Source: Bacteroidales bacterium (GTDB lineage: Bacteria; Bacteroidota; Bacteroidia; Bacteroidales; UBA932). Taken from it: a stretch of DNA of 64,000 nt. Under the pieces are notes generated by a model. That model was not told where the DNA came from. It saw nothing but the letters and a program-made list of their open reading frames with translations, and did not search any database. The position numbers were made by a program, and so were the translations under genes. The stretch covers positions 1 to 64,000 of the forward strand of contig JAFRRA010000001.1 of assembly GCA_017428325.1 (NCBI GenBank), given 5' to 3'. Position 1 is the stretch's first letter. Each line of letters begins with the position of its first letter. This document shows positions 53,107 to 63,006 of this stretch, piece after piece.

Positions 53107-54524
53107 GATTCCCTGTCCAGAGAATAGAGACTGAACTTGAATATGATGCCGCCTCCCTCTCTTGAGGAGGCGGTTATTGTTCCCTTATGGAAGGCCACCG
53201 CGTTCTTGACAATGGCAAGGCCAAGGCCGCTGCCGCCGGTCTTTCTCGTACGGCCTTCCTCCACACGGTAGAAACGCTCGAATATCCTGTCCAGAGCCTC
53301 TGCGGGAACGCCCTTCCCTGTATCAGTGTAGGTGAAGTTTATCTTGTAGCCTCCCTCTCCGGAAACCTGCTCTATTCCGGCCACAAGGCTAATCTCAATA
53401 TCTTTCCCTCCGTGTTCTATCGAGTTGTCTATCAGATTTTTGAAAAGGGAATAGATAAGATTGTAGCTTCCGTTTATCTTTAACCGGCTGCTGACTCGCG
53501 GAGAGAAAGTGATATTGTTCTCCTCCAGCTTGTAGCCGATCTCGTCAAGGATGTCGTCCAGGCAGCTCTTGATGTTCACTTCCTCTATCCTGTAAAGGCT
53601 CTCGTCCGCCTTGTCCAATTCTGAGGATTCATCCAGCTTGTTGAGGGTGGAAACCTCGTCCACAAGGTCCGTCAGACGTATGGCCTGGGTATTGGCTTTC
53701 TCCACAAACTTGCGCATCTGCTCCGGTGTCATGTCCTCTGAATTGAGGATTGTCTCCAGATATGCCCTCACTCCTGTAAGCGGAGTCTTGAGTTCGTGCG
53801 CGATGTTGTGGCTTATCTGCTGCTTGTATTTCTTGGCCTTCTCCAGCTGGCTGAACGTGGATGCGATCTCCCGCCCCACATCTCCGAGTTCGTCGTTCTC
53901 GAACTTGATCTGCGACAGGCGGCTTCCGTCTTCCTTGATGGCCCCCACCAGTTCGCTGTAGGTACGCAGCGGTTTTGACAGCCTTCTGAGCACATAGATG
54001 AAAGTCGCTATAAGGGCAATGAGAAGTATCGCGATAAGGATGAAATACGTGTTGTCCTTTTCCACCTGGGCAGGACGGCTTATCTCGAATTTGGAGTAGG
54101 ATCGGATGTAGCGGCTGCCATAGCGCCTTGCAAAATACAGGTATTCAGTATCCGGTTCACCGACAGAACTCCTGAGGGCACTGCCCTCCCCGGATGAGGA
54201 AGCGTTTGATATTTCACTGGCGGAAAGCACGTTATCCGGAATGGATATCTCCTTCTGGCGGGAATCGTACAGGACATTCCCAAGGGTGTCGACCAGAGTG
54301 AAACCGATGCCCCCTTCCAGCATTATGCTTTCAGGAGCCTTGCCGTGGGCAAGACTGTCTTCCACCTGGGCTACTGCATCGCGGAGTTCCTTCTGCAATG
54401 CGGAAATACTGTAAACCCTGCTCTGGCGGGATACATAAAGCACAAAGAACAGCGCCAGCAGGGTAAGCAGAATAAGCAGGTAGATGACAAGCCTGTAACG
54501 GTATTTCAGCTCGAGTCTTTTCAT
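53103..54524 (-). CDS. Sensor histidine kinase
   Basis: A 473-residue membrane sensor: transmembrane helix (about 12-32), periplasmic sensing domain (about 35-165), second helix (about 165-188), HAMP, HisKA with the phospho-acceptor in NIAHELKTP and HATPase with N-box NLIDNSIEHG, DTGKGVP and GGSGLGLAIV. It is 6 bases after the response regulator. The stimulus is unknown. The gene ends in a 4-base convergent overlap with the nucleotidase, perhaps suggesting a phosphate or nucleotide link (weak). Confidence 0.9.
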   Translation of the reverse strand: MKRLELKYRYRLVIYLLILLTLLALFFVLYVSRQSRVYSISALQKELRDAVAQVEDSLAHGKAPESIMLEGGIGFTLVDTLGNVLYDSRQKEISIPDNVLSASEISNASSSGEGSALRSSVGEPDTEYLYFARRYGSRYIRSYSKFEISRPAQVEKDNTYFILIAILLIALIATFIYVLRRLSKPLRTYSELVGAIKEDGSRLSQIKFENDELGDVGREIASTFSQLEKAKKYKQQISHNIAHELKTPLTGVRAYLETILNSEDMTPEQMRKFVEKANTQAIRLTDLVDEVSTLNKLDESSELDKADESLYRIEEVNIKSCLDDILDEIGYKLEENNITFSPRVSSRLKINGSYNLIYSLFKNLIDNSIEHGGKDIEISLVAGIEQVSGEGGYKINFTYTDTGKGVPAEALDRIFERFYRVEEGRTRKTGGSGLGLAIVKNAVAFHKGTITASSREGGGIIFKFSLYSLDRES

Positions 54525-54530
54525 CGGCGG

Positions 54531-55322
54531 TTATGCGGAATGCGGCTTCTGCAGACTGTAGCCGTAGCCGGAGCGGTTCTGGATGAGCTCACCGGCCTTG
54601 CCGAGTTTCTTTCTCAGACGAGCAATGTGCACATCAACAGTCCTCTGCAGCACAAAGCCGTCGTTTTTCCATATCCGTTTGAGGATATCGTCCCTGGAGA
54701 ATATCTTGCCGGCGGAACGGCTGAGAAGAAGAAGGATCTCCATTTCCTTGCGGGTGAGGAAGACTTCCTCCCCGTTTACAAAGACGTGGTTTTCCGAGGC
54801 GTCAACTTTCAGTATCCCGAAATCGAATTCTGTCTGAAGATCTTCTTCAGCCGATGACTGCATTCCGGCAGACGCCCCTCCCGCCTCGACTCTCTTCCAG
54901 GACGGAGATACGGCGGAAGATTCAGCCACAGGCCTTCTGCCGCTTCTGGCAAGCACGGCCCCTACCCTGGCAACCACCTCGTTTACGGAGAAAGGCTTGG
55001 AGATGTAATCGTCTCCGCCGGAAGAGAATCCCTTGAGGATATCGTCTTCCGTGTCCAGGGCCGTGACAAAGATTATCGGGACATTGTTCCTGTAGTCTTC
55101 CCTGAGCAGCTGGGCCAGTTTCAGGCCGCTGATTCCTCCCAGCATTATGTCCAGGAGAAGAAGGTCATACTTCTGAGCTGATATCTCAGAAAGAGCCTCC
55201 TCCGCACTCAATACTGACTTAACCTGATAACCTGCGCGCTCCAGATTGTACTGGAGGATCTCACAGATGTCTTCCTCGTCGTCGATGACCAGAATCCGTG
55301 CCTTATGCTTTGTGTCTTCCAT
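54531..55322 (-). CDS. OmpR/PhoB-family response regulator
   Basis: A 263-residue regulator: receiver domain with acidic pair DDEED near residue 14, phospho-acceptor D58 ([11 protein letters not shown]) and lysine in YISKPF; a linker of about 50 residues, longer than usual; and a C-terminal winged HTH (from about 165; [13 protein letters not shown]). Its -7-like TATCTTTG at 55330-55337 gives a very short leader. Cognate kinase is the next gene. Confidence 0.92.
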   Translation of the reverse strand: MEDTKHKARILVIDDEEDICEILQYNLERAGYQVKSVLSAEEALSEISAQKYDLLLLDIMLGGISGLKLAQLLREDYRNNVPIIFVTALDTEDDILKGFSSGGDDYISKPFSVNEVVARVGAVLARSGRRPVAESSAVSPSWKRVEAGGASAGMQSSAEEDLQTEFDFGILKVDASENHVFVNGEEVFLTRKEMEILLLLSRSAGKIFSRDDILKRIWKNDGFVLQRTVDVHIARLRKKLGKAGELIQNRSGYGYSLQKPHSA

Positions 55323-55381
55323 ACTTTGGCAAAGATAACATTTTTATTAACTTAGTGCCCTGTTTGAAAAGAAGCGGTTTT

Positions 55382-55981
55382 ATGACTTACAAGAAAAAGG
55401 AAATGTTCACTCCCGAGACTACCCAGAAACTTGCCGGGCATTACAGGGAGATACTGGATCTGCTCGGGGAAGACTCTTCAAGGGAAGGTCTGCTGAAAAC
55501 TCCGGAAAGGGTTGCCAAGAGCATGCAGTTCCTGACCTCCGGCTACCAGCAGGATCCGGTAGCCATAATCAAGTCTGCAATGTTCAAGGAAGAGTACCAG
55601 CAGATGGTTCTCGTAAAGGATATAGAGCTTTATTCCATGTGCGAGCATCATATGCTGCCTTTCTACGGCAAGGCTCACGTGGCCTATATTCCTAACGGAT
55701 TTATCACCGGACTGAGCAAGATACCAAGGGTGGTAGATGCCTTTGCCCGCCGTCTCCAGGTGCAGGAAAGGCTCACCGTCCAGATCAGGGACTGTATCCA
55801 GAAGACCCTCAAGCCTCTTGGAGTGGCCGTGGTAATAGAGGCTGCGCACATGTGCATGCAGATACGCGGAGTCCAGAAACAGAATTCGGTGACCACAACT
55901 TCCGCCTTCACGGGAGCGTTCCTCAACAACAGGAAGACAAGGGAAGAGTTCCTCCGCCTCATAGGTTCCCCTCTTCATTAA
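55382..55981 (+). CDS. folE: GTP cyclohydrolase I
   Basis: First enzyme of tetrahydrofolate synthesis, GTP to 7,8-dihydroneopterin triphosphate. The frame opens at 55298 but [15 protein letters not shown] at 55382 is a better start (199 residues). Zinc and active-site motif [10 protein letters not shown] and the second zinc ligand in [10 protein letters not shown] are present, as is the GLSKIPR segment. The gap to the divergent regulator gene is only 59 bases. Confidence 0.93.
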   Translation: MTYKKKEMFTPETTQKLAGHYREILDLLGEDSSREGLLKTPERVAKSMQFLTSGYQQDPVAIIKSAMFKEEYQQMVLVKDIELYSMCEHHMLPFYGKAHVAYIPNGFITGLSKIPRVVDAFARRLQVQERLTVQIRDCIQKTLKPLGVAVVIEAAHMCMQIRGVQKQNSVTTTSAFTGAFLNNRKTREEFLRLIGSPLH

Positions 55982-56012
55982 AACAGATTATTGAAAACTT
56001 AAAAGGACAGAC

Positions 56013-56702
56013 ATGAGAATTCTGATATGTTCGGCAGAGCAGGAAGAACTGGATTGCGCAATCCATGCTCTCAGGCTTTATGAAAGCAAAATAGCCGGAA
56101 AGGCTCAGGTGGACTTTATGCTGACCGGAATAGGAATCACCTCCGCCTGCTACCGCGTGACCAGGAAACTTGTGGAAGCCCAGGCTGAAGGCAATCCTTA
56201 CGACCTGGCGATAAACTTGGGCATAGCCGGCAGCTATGACCTTGAGAAATTCCCTGTGGGCAGCACCGCTCTGGTGGAAAAGGAATATTTCGGAGACCTG
56301 GGCTTTATGACAGCCTCCGGATTCCAGACACTGTTCGACTCCAAGACTCTGGATGCCAACCTTTTCCCTTTCAAGGACGGAGCCCTGGAGATGCTTCCTC
56401 TGCCGGAGTTGTTCAACGATATAGCCAGTACTTTCAGGCGGGCTGCAGGCGTAACTGTCCAGACCATAACCGGAGACGACAGGACGGTGAGGATGATCAT
56501 AGACAAATACTCCCCTCAGATTGAGACCATGGAAGGAGCCGGCTTCTTCTATGTCTGCCTGAACGAAAATGTCAAATTCCTTGAATTCCGCAGCGTATCC
56601 AACAAGGTTGGCGAGGAGGATACAGCCAAGTGGGATACCCCAAAAGCCCTGGATAGTCTTAAGGAGGCGATGAAAGAATTCTTCCGCCAGTTTGCAAGCT
56701 AA
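56013..56702 (+). CDS. mqnB: Futalosine hydrolase
   Basis: Releases hypoxanthine from futalosine in the alternative menaquinone pathway. The 229-residue protein has the nucleoside phosphorylase fold of MTA/SAH nucleosidase relatives with NLGIAGSYD, the TGDDRTV motif and [17 protein letters not shown] substrate-binding loop (Glu in TMEGAG). The hypoxanthine product could be salvaged by the hpt product. Other mqn genes are not in the window. The next gene starts 1 base after the stop. Confidence 0.85.
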   Translation: MRILICSAEQEELDCAIHALRLYESKIAGKAQVDFMLTGIGITSACYRVTRKLVEAQAEGNPYDLAINLGIAGSYDLEKFPVGSTALVEKEYFGDLGFMTASGFQTLFDSKTLDANLFPFKDGALEMLPLPELFNDIASTFRRAAGVTVQTITGDDRTVRMIIDKYSPQIETMEGAGFFYVCLNENVKFLEFRSVSNKVGEEDTAKWDTPKALDSLKEAMKEFFRQFAS

Positions 56703-56703
56703 G

Positions 56704-57432
56704 ATGGAAAAAGACAATCAGACTGAAGTGATCAGGATCGAGGACATGCACAAGACATATTTCCTCGGCAACCAGCAGGTCAATGCATTGGACGGAGTTT
56801 CCCTGTCCATACGTAAAAATGACTATATAGCCATTATGGGCCCTTCCGGCAGCGGCAAGTCCACTATGATGAACATTCTGGGCTGTCTGGACACGCCTAC
56901 AAGCGGACGGTATATTCTCGGAGGCACGGATGTCAGCCAGATGGATGACGGAGAGCTTGCCGATGTCCGTAACCGCCAGATCGGTTTCGTGTTCCAGTCG
57001 TTCAACCTGCTGCCGCGCTACACTGCCCTCGAGAATGTGGCGCTTCCGCTCATCTACTGCGGAACCCCTGAAAAGGAACGAGTTGAGAAGGGAAGCAAGG
57101 CTCTGGATATCGTAAGCCTTTCAGACAGGATGGACCACAGGCCGAATGAGCTTTCCGGAGGCCAGAGACAGAGGGTGGCCATTGCCAGAGCCATAATCAA
57201 CAACCCGACCATCATTCTGGCAGACGAGCCTACCGGCAACCTGGACACCAAGACAAGCGTGGAGATCATGAACATCTTCGAGAAAATCTGGAGGCAGGGC
57301 AACACCATCATCATCGTGACCCACGAGGAAGACATCTCCCGCTTTGCCAGGAGGATTGTCCGTCTCCGCGATGGGAAGATCGAGAGCGACACCGTCAATC
57401 CGCACCCTACCCTTGCGGACAAAGACCTTTAA
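56704..57432 (+). CDS. LolD/MacB-type ABC transporter ATPase
   Basis: A 242-residue NBD: Walker [10 protein letters not shown], signature [10 protein letters not shown], Walker [12 protein letters not shown] and VTHEED H-loop. The group (LolD, MacB, FtsE) serves type VII ABC systems that act on the envelope. The partner FtsX/MacB-type permease is not adjacent; the following gene encodes an unrelated adenosyltransferase. The frame opens four codons earlier, but the ATG at 56704 is the better start. Confidence 0.88.
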   Translation: MEKDNQTEVIRIEDMHKTYFLGNQQVNALDGVSLSIRKNDYIAIMGPSGSGKSTMMNILGCLDTPTSGRYILGGTDVSQMDDGELADVRNRQIGFVFQSFNLLPRYTALENVALPLIYCGTPEKERVEKGSKALDIVSLSDRMDHRPNELSGGQRQRVAIARAIINNPTIILADEPTGNLDTKTSVEIMNIFEKIWRQGNTIIIVTHEEDISRFARRIVRLRDGKIESDTVNPHPTLADKDL

Positions 57433-57458
57433 ATCATTTAACTAAACAATCGCCGAGT

Positions 57459-58037
57459 ATGAAAATATACACCAAGACCGGAGACCAGGGAACCACATCG
57501 CTTGTGGGAGGAAAGAGAGTCTTCAAAAACGACCCTAGAGTGGAGGCCTACGGAGATGCAGACGAGCTGATCTCATACATCGGACTTATAATCGCCGAGA
57601 GCGAAAATCCTGCCAACACCGCAGAAACCGCCACCAGAATCCGCAAGGACCTCAAACGCATACAGGAGACCCTTATGAAGGTTTCCGCCTTCTTCGCCAT
57701 GCCGGAAGAAGGCACAGGCAAGTCCCTCAAACCAATGGAAGAGGAAGAGACCCGCTTCCTTGAGGAAGGCATAGATTCAATGACCGGCCAGATGCCGCCC
57801 CAGAAGGCTTTTGTCATCCCGGGAGCCCCTATCCAGGCCGCCCATTGCCACGTAGCCCGCACAATCTGCCGCCGTGTGGAAAGAAGGGCCATAAACCTCC
57901 ATTCATCCAACGAGGAACTCGAAAGCAATCTCGCAAAGTGCAAACAATACCTTAACCGCTTGAGTGACTATCTCTTCACTCTGGCACGGTTTTTCAATGC
58001 GGTAACCAATACTCCGGAGGTCTTCTGGCTTCCTTAA
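57459..58037 (+). CDS. Cob(I)alamin adenosyltransferase (PduO/MMAB type)
   Basis: Transfers the adenosyl group of ATP to cob(I)alamin, making the coenzyme that methylmalonyl-CoA mutase needs. The 192-residue protein shows the family N-terminus MKIYTKTGDQGTTSLVGG, the GDADELISYIG motif, and C-terminal RTICRRVERR, and thus fits the ATP-binding region. mutAB is 27 kb away in the same window. Confidence 0.92.
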   Translation: MKIYTKTGDQGTTSLVGGKRVFKNDPRVEAYGDADELISYIGLIIAESENPANTAETATRIRKDLKRIQETLMKVSAFFAMPEEGTGKSLKPMEEEETRFLEEGIDSMTGQMPPQKAFVIPGAPIQAAHCHVARTICRRVERRAINLHSSNEELESNLAKCKQYLNRLSDYLFTLARFFNAVTNTPEVFWLP

Positions 58038-58045
58038 AAAATTTG

Positions 58046-58076
58046 GTTGCATATTTGAAAATAGTATTTATATTTG
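58046..58076 (+). promoter_or_regulatory. Promoter of the DUF2795 gene
   Basis: GTTG (58046-58049), 19-base spacer, TATATTTG (58069-58076), 25 bases before the next start codon. It lies right after the adenosyltransferase stop. Confidence 0.6.
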
Positions 58077-58101
58077 CACCCCATTTTAGAAAAGAAGAGA
58101 A

Positions 58102-58323
58102 ATGTATTGGACATTAGAGCTGGCATCCAAACTTGAGGATGCACCGTGGCCGGCCACCAAAAGCGAGCTGTTAGACTATGCGATGCGTTCCGGCGCTCCA
58201 GACGAGGTTATAGAGAACCTCAACGACATCGAAGACGAGGAAGAGGTGTTCGACAGCATTGAAGACCTTTGGCCTGACTATCCAAGCAAGGAAGACTTTT
58301 TCTTCAACGAGGACGAGTACTAA
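58102..58323 (+). CDS. Small DUF2795 protein
   Basis: A 73-residue acidic protein, MYWTLELASKLEDAPWPATK, then LLDYAMRSGAPDEVIENLND and DEEEVFDSIEDLWPDYP. DUF2795-like sequence; function unknown. It has its own promoter and is followed by a strong terminator, so it is an independent small transcript, likely well expressed. Confidence 0.75.
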   Translation: MYWTLELASKLEDAPWPATKSELLDYAMRSGAPDEVIENLNDIEDEEEVFDSIEDLWPDYPSKEDFFFNEDEY

Positions 58324-58370
58324 TGGAAAAAAGGGCTTAGACGCCTTGAGAAAGACAAAGAGAAAAAGAC

Positions 58371-58404
58371 AAGGACAGGAAATCAATCCTGTCCTTTCTT
58401 TTTT
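58371..58404 (+). terminator. Intrinsic terminator after the DUF2795 gene
   Basis: AAGGACAGGA (58371-58380), 6-base loop, TCCTGTCCTT (58387-58396), then TCTTTTTT: a textbook 10-bp terminator. Confidence 0.85.
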
Positions 58405-58530
58405 ATCAGTAAAGCAATTATATACTGTGGAATGGCATTTGTTATTGTTTTTTCGTACATTTGAGAAGTTATATTGGATTATTAGACTCAAAAACAAACG
58501 CAAAATCATCAAAATCAAAACATAACAAGT

Positions 58531-59829
58531 ATGAAAAAGTTTGCTTTACTCATTGCTATGATTTTGTTCATAGCCTCCGGAGCCAGTGCTCAGGGCTTTC
58601 TGAAGAAAATCGGAAAGGCTGTAAAGGACAAGACCACGCAAAAGACCGAGGAGACCGTTGACGATGCGGTTGACAAGGCTTTTGATGCTGTAGGAGACCT
58701 TCTTGGAGGAAAGAAGAAGGACAAGGACAAGAAATCCAAAAACAACGACGAGGATGATAACGATGAGGACGGAGCAAGTTCAAAGAACGATCCGCTTAAA
58801 GCCGATGCGCGTACCAGTGACTTTGTTCCCGGAGAAGTTGCAATCTTTGAGGACAAGGTTGTCGGAGAGCAGATTGGAGAATTCCCATCAAAGTGGGATC
58901 TTGTAAGGGGCTATGCCGAAGTTGGAAGAATCGGCGGAGAAACAGCCATTGCCATGAACAAGGATGACGCCTGGATTTCCCCGTTGATGAAGGACGGCAG
59001 CAAGAATTATCTCGGCGATGTGTTTACCATCGAATTTGACATGCTTTATGATGATTCCGCTAAGGATGGTGCTCCAAGCATCGAACTTGACATCATGCAC
59101 GAAAGTATGCCTAGAGATCATGAGCTTTTCACAATCGAATACTGGCTGGGAGGCGAAGAGCATGACTTCACCTGTAATTATGTCTTGGCCTCTGAAGATT
59201 CATATGACCACAAAGAAGGTCATTCAACATTCCGTTCAGGAACTTACAACGATGGAAGATGGCATCACTATGCTCTGTCTTTCAACAAGAGAGCCATCAA
59301 ATTCTATGTAGATAACAAAAGAATAATCAACGTTCCTAATGCAAGAGCGGGTGCAGGTTGGGTCACATTGTGGTCAAAAGGCGGATCCAAGAGCCTTTAT
59401 GTAAAGAACTTCCGTATCGGCAAGGGTGCTGTTGACCTTTATGACCGTAACGCAACCGACAAGAGCGAGATTGAAAAAGCCATCGCAGAGTCAGGTAAGT
59501 TTGTTACCAACAACATTCTGTTTGTCAGCGGAAAGGCAGATCTGAAGCCAGAAAGTTTCGGAGAGATCAACAAGGTTGCTGAATATATGAAGAAGAACCC
59601 TAATGCAAGATTTGAGGTTCAGGGACACTGTGATAACCAGGGATCAGACAAGGTAAACGATCCACTATCTCAGCAGAGGGCAGAGGCAGTTGTGAAAGCT
59701 CTGGTCAGCCTTGGCTGCGACGAGTTCAACCTCAGGGCAGTGGGCAAGGGTTCACACGAGCCTGTAGCAGACAACTCCACAGAGGAAGGCAGGGCAAAGA
59801 ACCGCCGCGTAGAGTTCATAAAGAAGTAA
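58531..59829 (+). CDS. OmpA-family exported protein with LamG-like middle domain
   Basis: A 432-residue protein with signal peptide (ending ASAQ), a Lys/Asp-rich linker (about 55-95), a beta-rich lectin-like/LamG-type domain (about 100-310; DVFTIEFDMLYD, NDGRWHHYALSFNKRAIKFYVD) and a C-terminal OmpA domain (about 330-432) with GHCDNQGSD and NRRVEFIKK that binds peptidoglycan. It probably tethers a glycan-binding surface domain to the wall. A -7-like TACATTTG lies at 58456-58463. A terminator follows. Confidence 0.85.
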   Translation: MKKFALLIAMILFIASGASAQGFLKKIGKAVKDKTTQKTEETVDDAVDKAFDAVGDLLGGKKKDKDKKSKNNDEDDNDEDGASSKNDPLKADARTSDFVPGEVAIFEDKVVGEQIGEFPSKWDLVRGYAEVGRIGGETAIAMNKDDAWISPLMKDGSKNYLGDVFTIEFDMLYDDSAKDGAPSIELDIMHESMPRDHELFTIEYWLGGEEHDFTCNYVLASEDSYDHKEGHSTFRSGTYNDGRWHHYALSFNKRAIKFYVDNKRIINVPNARAGAGWVTLWSKGGSKSLYVKNFRIGKGAVDLYDRNATDKSEIEKAIAESGKFVTNNILFVSGKADLKPESFGEINKVAEYMKKNPNARFEVQGHCDNQGSDKVNDPLSQQRAEAVVKALVSLGCDEFNLRAVGKGSHEPVADNSTEEGRAKNRRVEFIKK

Positions 59830-59842
59830 CAAGTATTTCAGT

Positions 59843-59878
59843 TAAAAGCCCAGTAGTAACTATTGGGCTTTTATTTTA
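59843..59878 (+). terminator. Terminator after the OmpA-family gene
   Basis: TAAAAGCCCA (59843-59852) pairs with TGGGCTTTTA (59864-59873), followed by TTTTATT. Confidence 0.75.
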
Positions 59879-59900
59879 TTCCATTAAAAACATCAGAATT

Positions 59901-60611
59901 ATGAAAAAGATCTATTTGATTATGCTGGTTGCTGCCTCTGCGATGATGGTTGCAGCCTGTGGCTCAAACTCAGGCAATAACGGAGGCGGCACTGAAAATG
60001 AAGAACAGCAGGAGGTAGCTAAGGAAGAAGGAACCTGGTTCTGCGAAACTCCAGGCACAGTATTGACCTATAGACAGACCGGAACAGCCAACGACATCTT
60101 CAAGTATAACATAGTCGGAAGCAATACCGAGGGCAACAAGAAAACCATCACCTTCAATGTGGTAATAGAATCAATCAAGGGAGTGGCACAGCAGCCTGTA
60201 GGATGCGACGTCTGGACTGAAGACGGTTACTTCCATACTAACGCCAATGCAATGATGGGACAGTACGGCCCTGCTTTCAGCGTAAAAGGGCACGGCCCTG
60301 TCATTCCTGAAGATCCGAAAATCGGTGAAGATCTGGGAGACAGCAAGATTGTGATTGAAGCGCTCGGAACCACCGGCACTTTCCATAATGTAAGATTCAC
60401 CGGGCAGGAGGAGATTGAAACTGAGGCAGGAAAATTCAAATGCTGGGTTCTTGAATACGACTATACCTCTGAAGTGAATTTCATTATGAACATAAAGCAA
60501 GCCGGAACCTGCAAGATGTGGATGAAGAAAGGCATTGGCGTAGTCAAGAACGTTCTGAACGGAGAAGACGGCAATCCTACTCTGGTTCAGGAACTCGTGA
60601 AGATTGAGTAA
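59901..60611 (+). CDS. Lipoprotein of unknown function
   Basis: A 236-residue protein with lipobox VAAC (cysteine about residue 20) and a Gly/Asn linker. The mature part (FCETPGTVLTYRQTG, FKVWVLEYD-like, KMWMKKGIGVVK) is beta-rich and resembles domains that gain stability and solubility in outer-membrane lipoproteins, but no family was recognised with confidence. It ends just before the convergent ABC exporter gene (3-base gap). Confidence 0.65.
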   Translation: MKKIYLIMLVAASAMMVAACGSNSGNNGGGTENEEQQEVAKEEGTWFCETPGTVLTYRQTGTANDIFKYNIVGSNTEGNKKTITFNVVIESIKGVAQQPVGCDVWTEDGYFHTNANAMMGQYGPAFSVKGHGPVIPEDPKIGEDLGDSKIVIEALGTTGTFHNVRFTGQEEIETEAGKFKCWVLEYDYTSEVNFIMNIKQAGTCKMWMKKGIGVVKNVLNGEDGNPTLVQELVKIE

Positions 60612-60614
60612 AAA

Positions 60615-62258
60615 CTAAAGGCGGAGGACGCTGTCTGCAAAGGAAGCCACGGCCTCGCGATGGGAGATGAAGATAATTGTCTTTTCTCCGCGACAGGAAG
60701 TGTAGATATTGTCCAGCAGTTTCCTTTCCGTTTCACCGTCAAGGGCGGAGGTCGCTTCATCAAGAAGAAGCACTCCGCCTTTTTTCAATAGTGCCCTGGC
60801 GATTGCGATTCTCTGGCACTGGCCCTCGGAAAGGCCGGTACCGTCTTCTCCGCATCTGGTGTCGAGACCTTCAGGAAGATCGAATACAAAGCCCGCCTCA
60901 GCCTTCAGGAGCACATCCTTGAGAAGACTGTCATCTGCCTGAGGATCCACAAGGAGAAGATTCTCCCTGATTGTTCCGGAAAGTAGGGTGTTGCCCTGCG
61001 GAACATACATGAAGTTGTCCCTGGTTCTGGATGAAATGGTTTCCGTTTGCGGTTTGCCGTCCTTTTCTCCGGAGATTTCAACTTTGCCCTTTGTCGGGGA
61101 CAGAAGACCCATCACAATACGCATAAGGGTGCTCTTTCCGGCTCCGGTCTGGCCCATGACGGCAGTAAGGGTTCCGCCAGGAAAAGACCAGTAGAAATCT
61201 TTCAGAACTTCTTCATCTGTATCGGGATACGAGAAACTTACATCCTCAACAATGATTGAAGGGGCACCGGCAAAGACAATGCTTTCACCTTGTTCCTCCT
61301 GCTGGAGGTCTGTAAGTTCAGAAAGCCTTTCAATGGAAGTAACGGCGTGGATAAATGCAGGAATGGCCCTTCCGATATCGGATATCGGACGCTGAACCTG
61401 CCCAACCAGCTGAAGCATGGCGGTCATCATACCGTAGGTTACCGTCCCGGCCGCGATACCGAACACTCCCCAGAAGAACGCCGCGGCATATCCCCCCATA
61501 AAGCCGACGCCCATGAATCCCCTTGCCAGCACGTTGTAGAACAAGCGCTTGCGGGTAAGGTTCTCAATATCCTTCTGCTCGCAGTCCAGCCTGTCCATAA
61601 CCTTCGAAGGGCCGAAAAGCATCAGTACCAGATCCCTCAGGCGGAGATTATCCTGGAAGAGCTGCTGAACGCGGCTGTCTTTCCTTCTTATGCTGTCTGT
61701 AAGGCTGCGCAGTTTCTTGAAGAACAGGCGGGAACCCACGATCGCCACAATCATCAGGGCTATAACCACCCAGATAAGGCCAGGAGCCAGAATTACAGCA
61801 TAGACAGAAGCGGCTATCAGCTGGCAGACCGTAACGAAGATGTCCGGAACCCTCACGCAGAGGAGTTCCGTAACAACCCTGATATCCTCTTCCAGACGGT
61901 TGACAGTATCCGCGCTATGGAATACTTCCTTGCCTCTCCAGGTGGAGAAGAGGACGTGTGAGAAATGATTTCTGCGAAGGATGTTCTGCGTCTTTACAAC
62001 GTTCATCTTCTCCCACCATGCTGCAAACAGGCGAAGCAGAATCTGCCCCAGCATTATGGATGCCATCAGGATGACGTAGAACCACAGGGAACCGCTGCGG
62101 TCACCCGTAGCCACATCCACAAGCGCCTTGCTTACCCATACAAAAGACAACGAGGCGGCAATCTGCACCAGACCGATCAGAAAACTGACCAGCATCCTCC
62201 ACCTGGCGGGGCGGCTCATCCTTATTGCAGCCTTAAGGCAATATCCAACGCTCTTCAT
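60615..62258 (-). CDS. ABC exporter (fused transmembrane and ATPase domains)
   Basis: A 547-residue type IV exporter: six helices (about 1-310) and an NBD with GQTGAGKST, LSEGQCQRIA (signature with E and C instead of the usual GGQ) and LLLDEATSALD. There is no N-terminal C39 peptidase domain. It is 22 bases downstream of the PqqD-like gene and is therefore likely the export step of that cassette. Confidence 0.88.
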   Translation of the reverse strand: MKSVGYCLKAAIRMSRPARWRMLVSFLIGLVQIAASLSFVWVSKALVDVATGDRSGSLWFYVILMASIMLGQILLRLFAAWWEKMNVVKTQNILRRNHFSHVLFSTWRGKEVFHSADTVNRLEEDIRVVTELLCVRVPDIFVTVCQLIAASVYAVILAPGLIWVVIALMIVAIVGSRLFFKKLRSLTDSIRRKDSRVQQLFQDNLRLRDLVLMLFGPSKVMDRLDCEQKDIENLTRKRLFYNVLARGFMGVGFMGGYAAAFFWGVFGIAAGTVTYGMMTAMLQLVGQVQRPISDIGRAIPAFIHAVTSIERLSELTDLQQEEQGESIVFAGAPSIIVEDVSFSYPDTDEEVLKDFYWSFPGGTLTAVMGQTGAGKSTLMRIVMGLLSPTKGKVEISGEKDGKPQTETISSRTRDNFMYVPQGNTLLSGTIRENLLLVDPQADDSLLKDVLLKAEAGFVFDLPEGLDTRCGEDGTGLSEGQCQRIAIARALLKKGGVLLLDEATSALDGETERKLLDNIYTSCRGEKTIIFISHREAVASFADSVLRL

Positions 62259-62280
62259 CTTTATTCCGCTCAGCGATTTG

Positions 62281-62547
62281 TTATTCTATAAGACCGGCCT
62301 CAGTCCAGGACTTTACCAGTGTCCCGGAATCCTTAAGGGCTGTCTCCCTGTCCACCTCATAACGCTCCACCAGCAGATCCGCAAGGGTATCTGCCGTAAA
62401 ATCCTTGTCCTGGACAGCCTCCCAAAGATAGGCGGCCGTAGCGTTGAGGGTTATTATCTTGTTGAAATTCACTCTTTCCAGACCCTCTCCGGTAATTACA
62501 TATTCTCCAAGAAGCTGGCGGAGAACAAATCCCTTTTTAATCTTCAT
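62281..62547 (-). CDS. PqqD-family peptide chaperone
   Basis: An 88-residue protein with the PqqD/RRE fold pattern: FVLRQLLGEYVITGEG, then LNATAAYLWEAVQ and LADLLVERYEVD. Such domains bind the leader of ribosomally made peptides and present it to a modifying enzyme. It stands between the exporter and the peptidase-like gene on the minus strand. No precursor ORF was seen in the window. Confidence 0.8.
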   Translation of the reverse strand: MKIKKGFVLRQLLGEYVITGEGLERVNFNKIITLNATAAYLWEAVQDKDFTADTLADLLVERYEVDRETALKDSGTLVKSWTEAGLIE

Positions 62548-62571
62548 ATCCTTTGTTTTACAGTTTCATTC

Positions 62572-63006
62572 CTATTGCAGGCATTTAGGCATCCTGCGGT
62601 AAATTGCCAGAAGATATCTCCTGACGGGAGACAACGCTATCCAAAAGCGTGCCTTTCCCGGCTTGACACTCCTTTTTCCGTTGCGGATAATCCTGACTAC
62701 AGTCCCCAGCACGTCTTTGCGGGAACATTTTTCCGTTCCTCGGACGTTGCCGTCTCCCTTTAGTGTGAGGACATCCCCATCTTCCCCAATGATCCGGTGG
62801 AGAACATATCTCCCGCCCAGATCCGCCAGGACTATGTCTCCCATGCTCACCTGTTCTTTCTTGAGCAGGACCACATTGTCCCTGTCCTGGCGTATATGGG
62901 GCAGCATACTGTTCCCCTTAGGCCTGAGTTCCACTTCCCGGCCTTCCGAGAGCAGCTTCCCGATTTCAGGAATCAGGACTTCGTTCGGTACTGTGATCCT
63001 ATCCAT
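62572..63006 (-). CDS. S24/S26 peptidase-like protein (signal peptidase I fold)
   Basis: The start MDRITVPNEVLIPEIGKLL at 63006 overlaps the previous stop by 8 bases and gives 144 residues. The catalytic serine lies in GNSMLPHI (S33) and the histidine in YVLHRII (H70), as in SipW/ER-type Ser-His signal peptidases; no lysine general base is seen at that place. There is no transmembrane helix, so it is likely a cytosolic or peripheral maturase of the cassette. It may cleave a leader peptide. Confidence 0.7.
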   Translation of the reverse strand: MDRITVPNEVLIPEIGKLLSEGREVELRPKGNSMLPHIRQDRDNVVLLKKEQVSMGDIVLADLGGRYVLHRIIGEDGDVLTLKGDGNVRGTEKCSRKDVLGTVVRIIRNGKRSVKPGKARFWIALSPVRRYLLAIYRRMPKCLQ

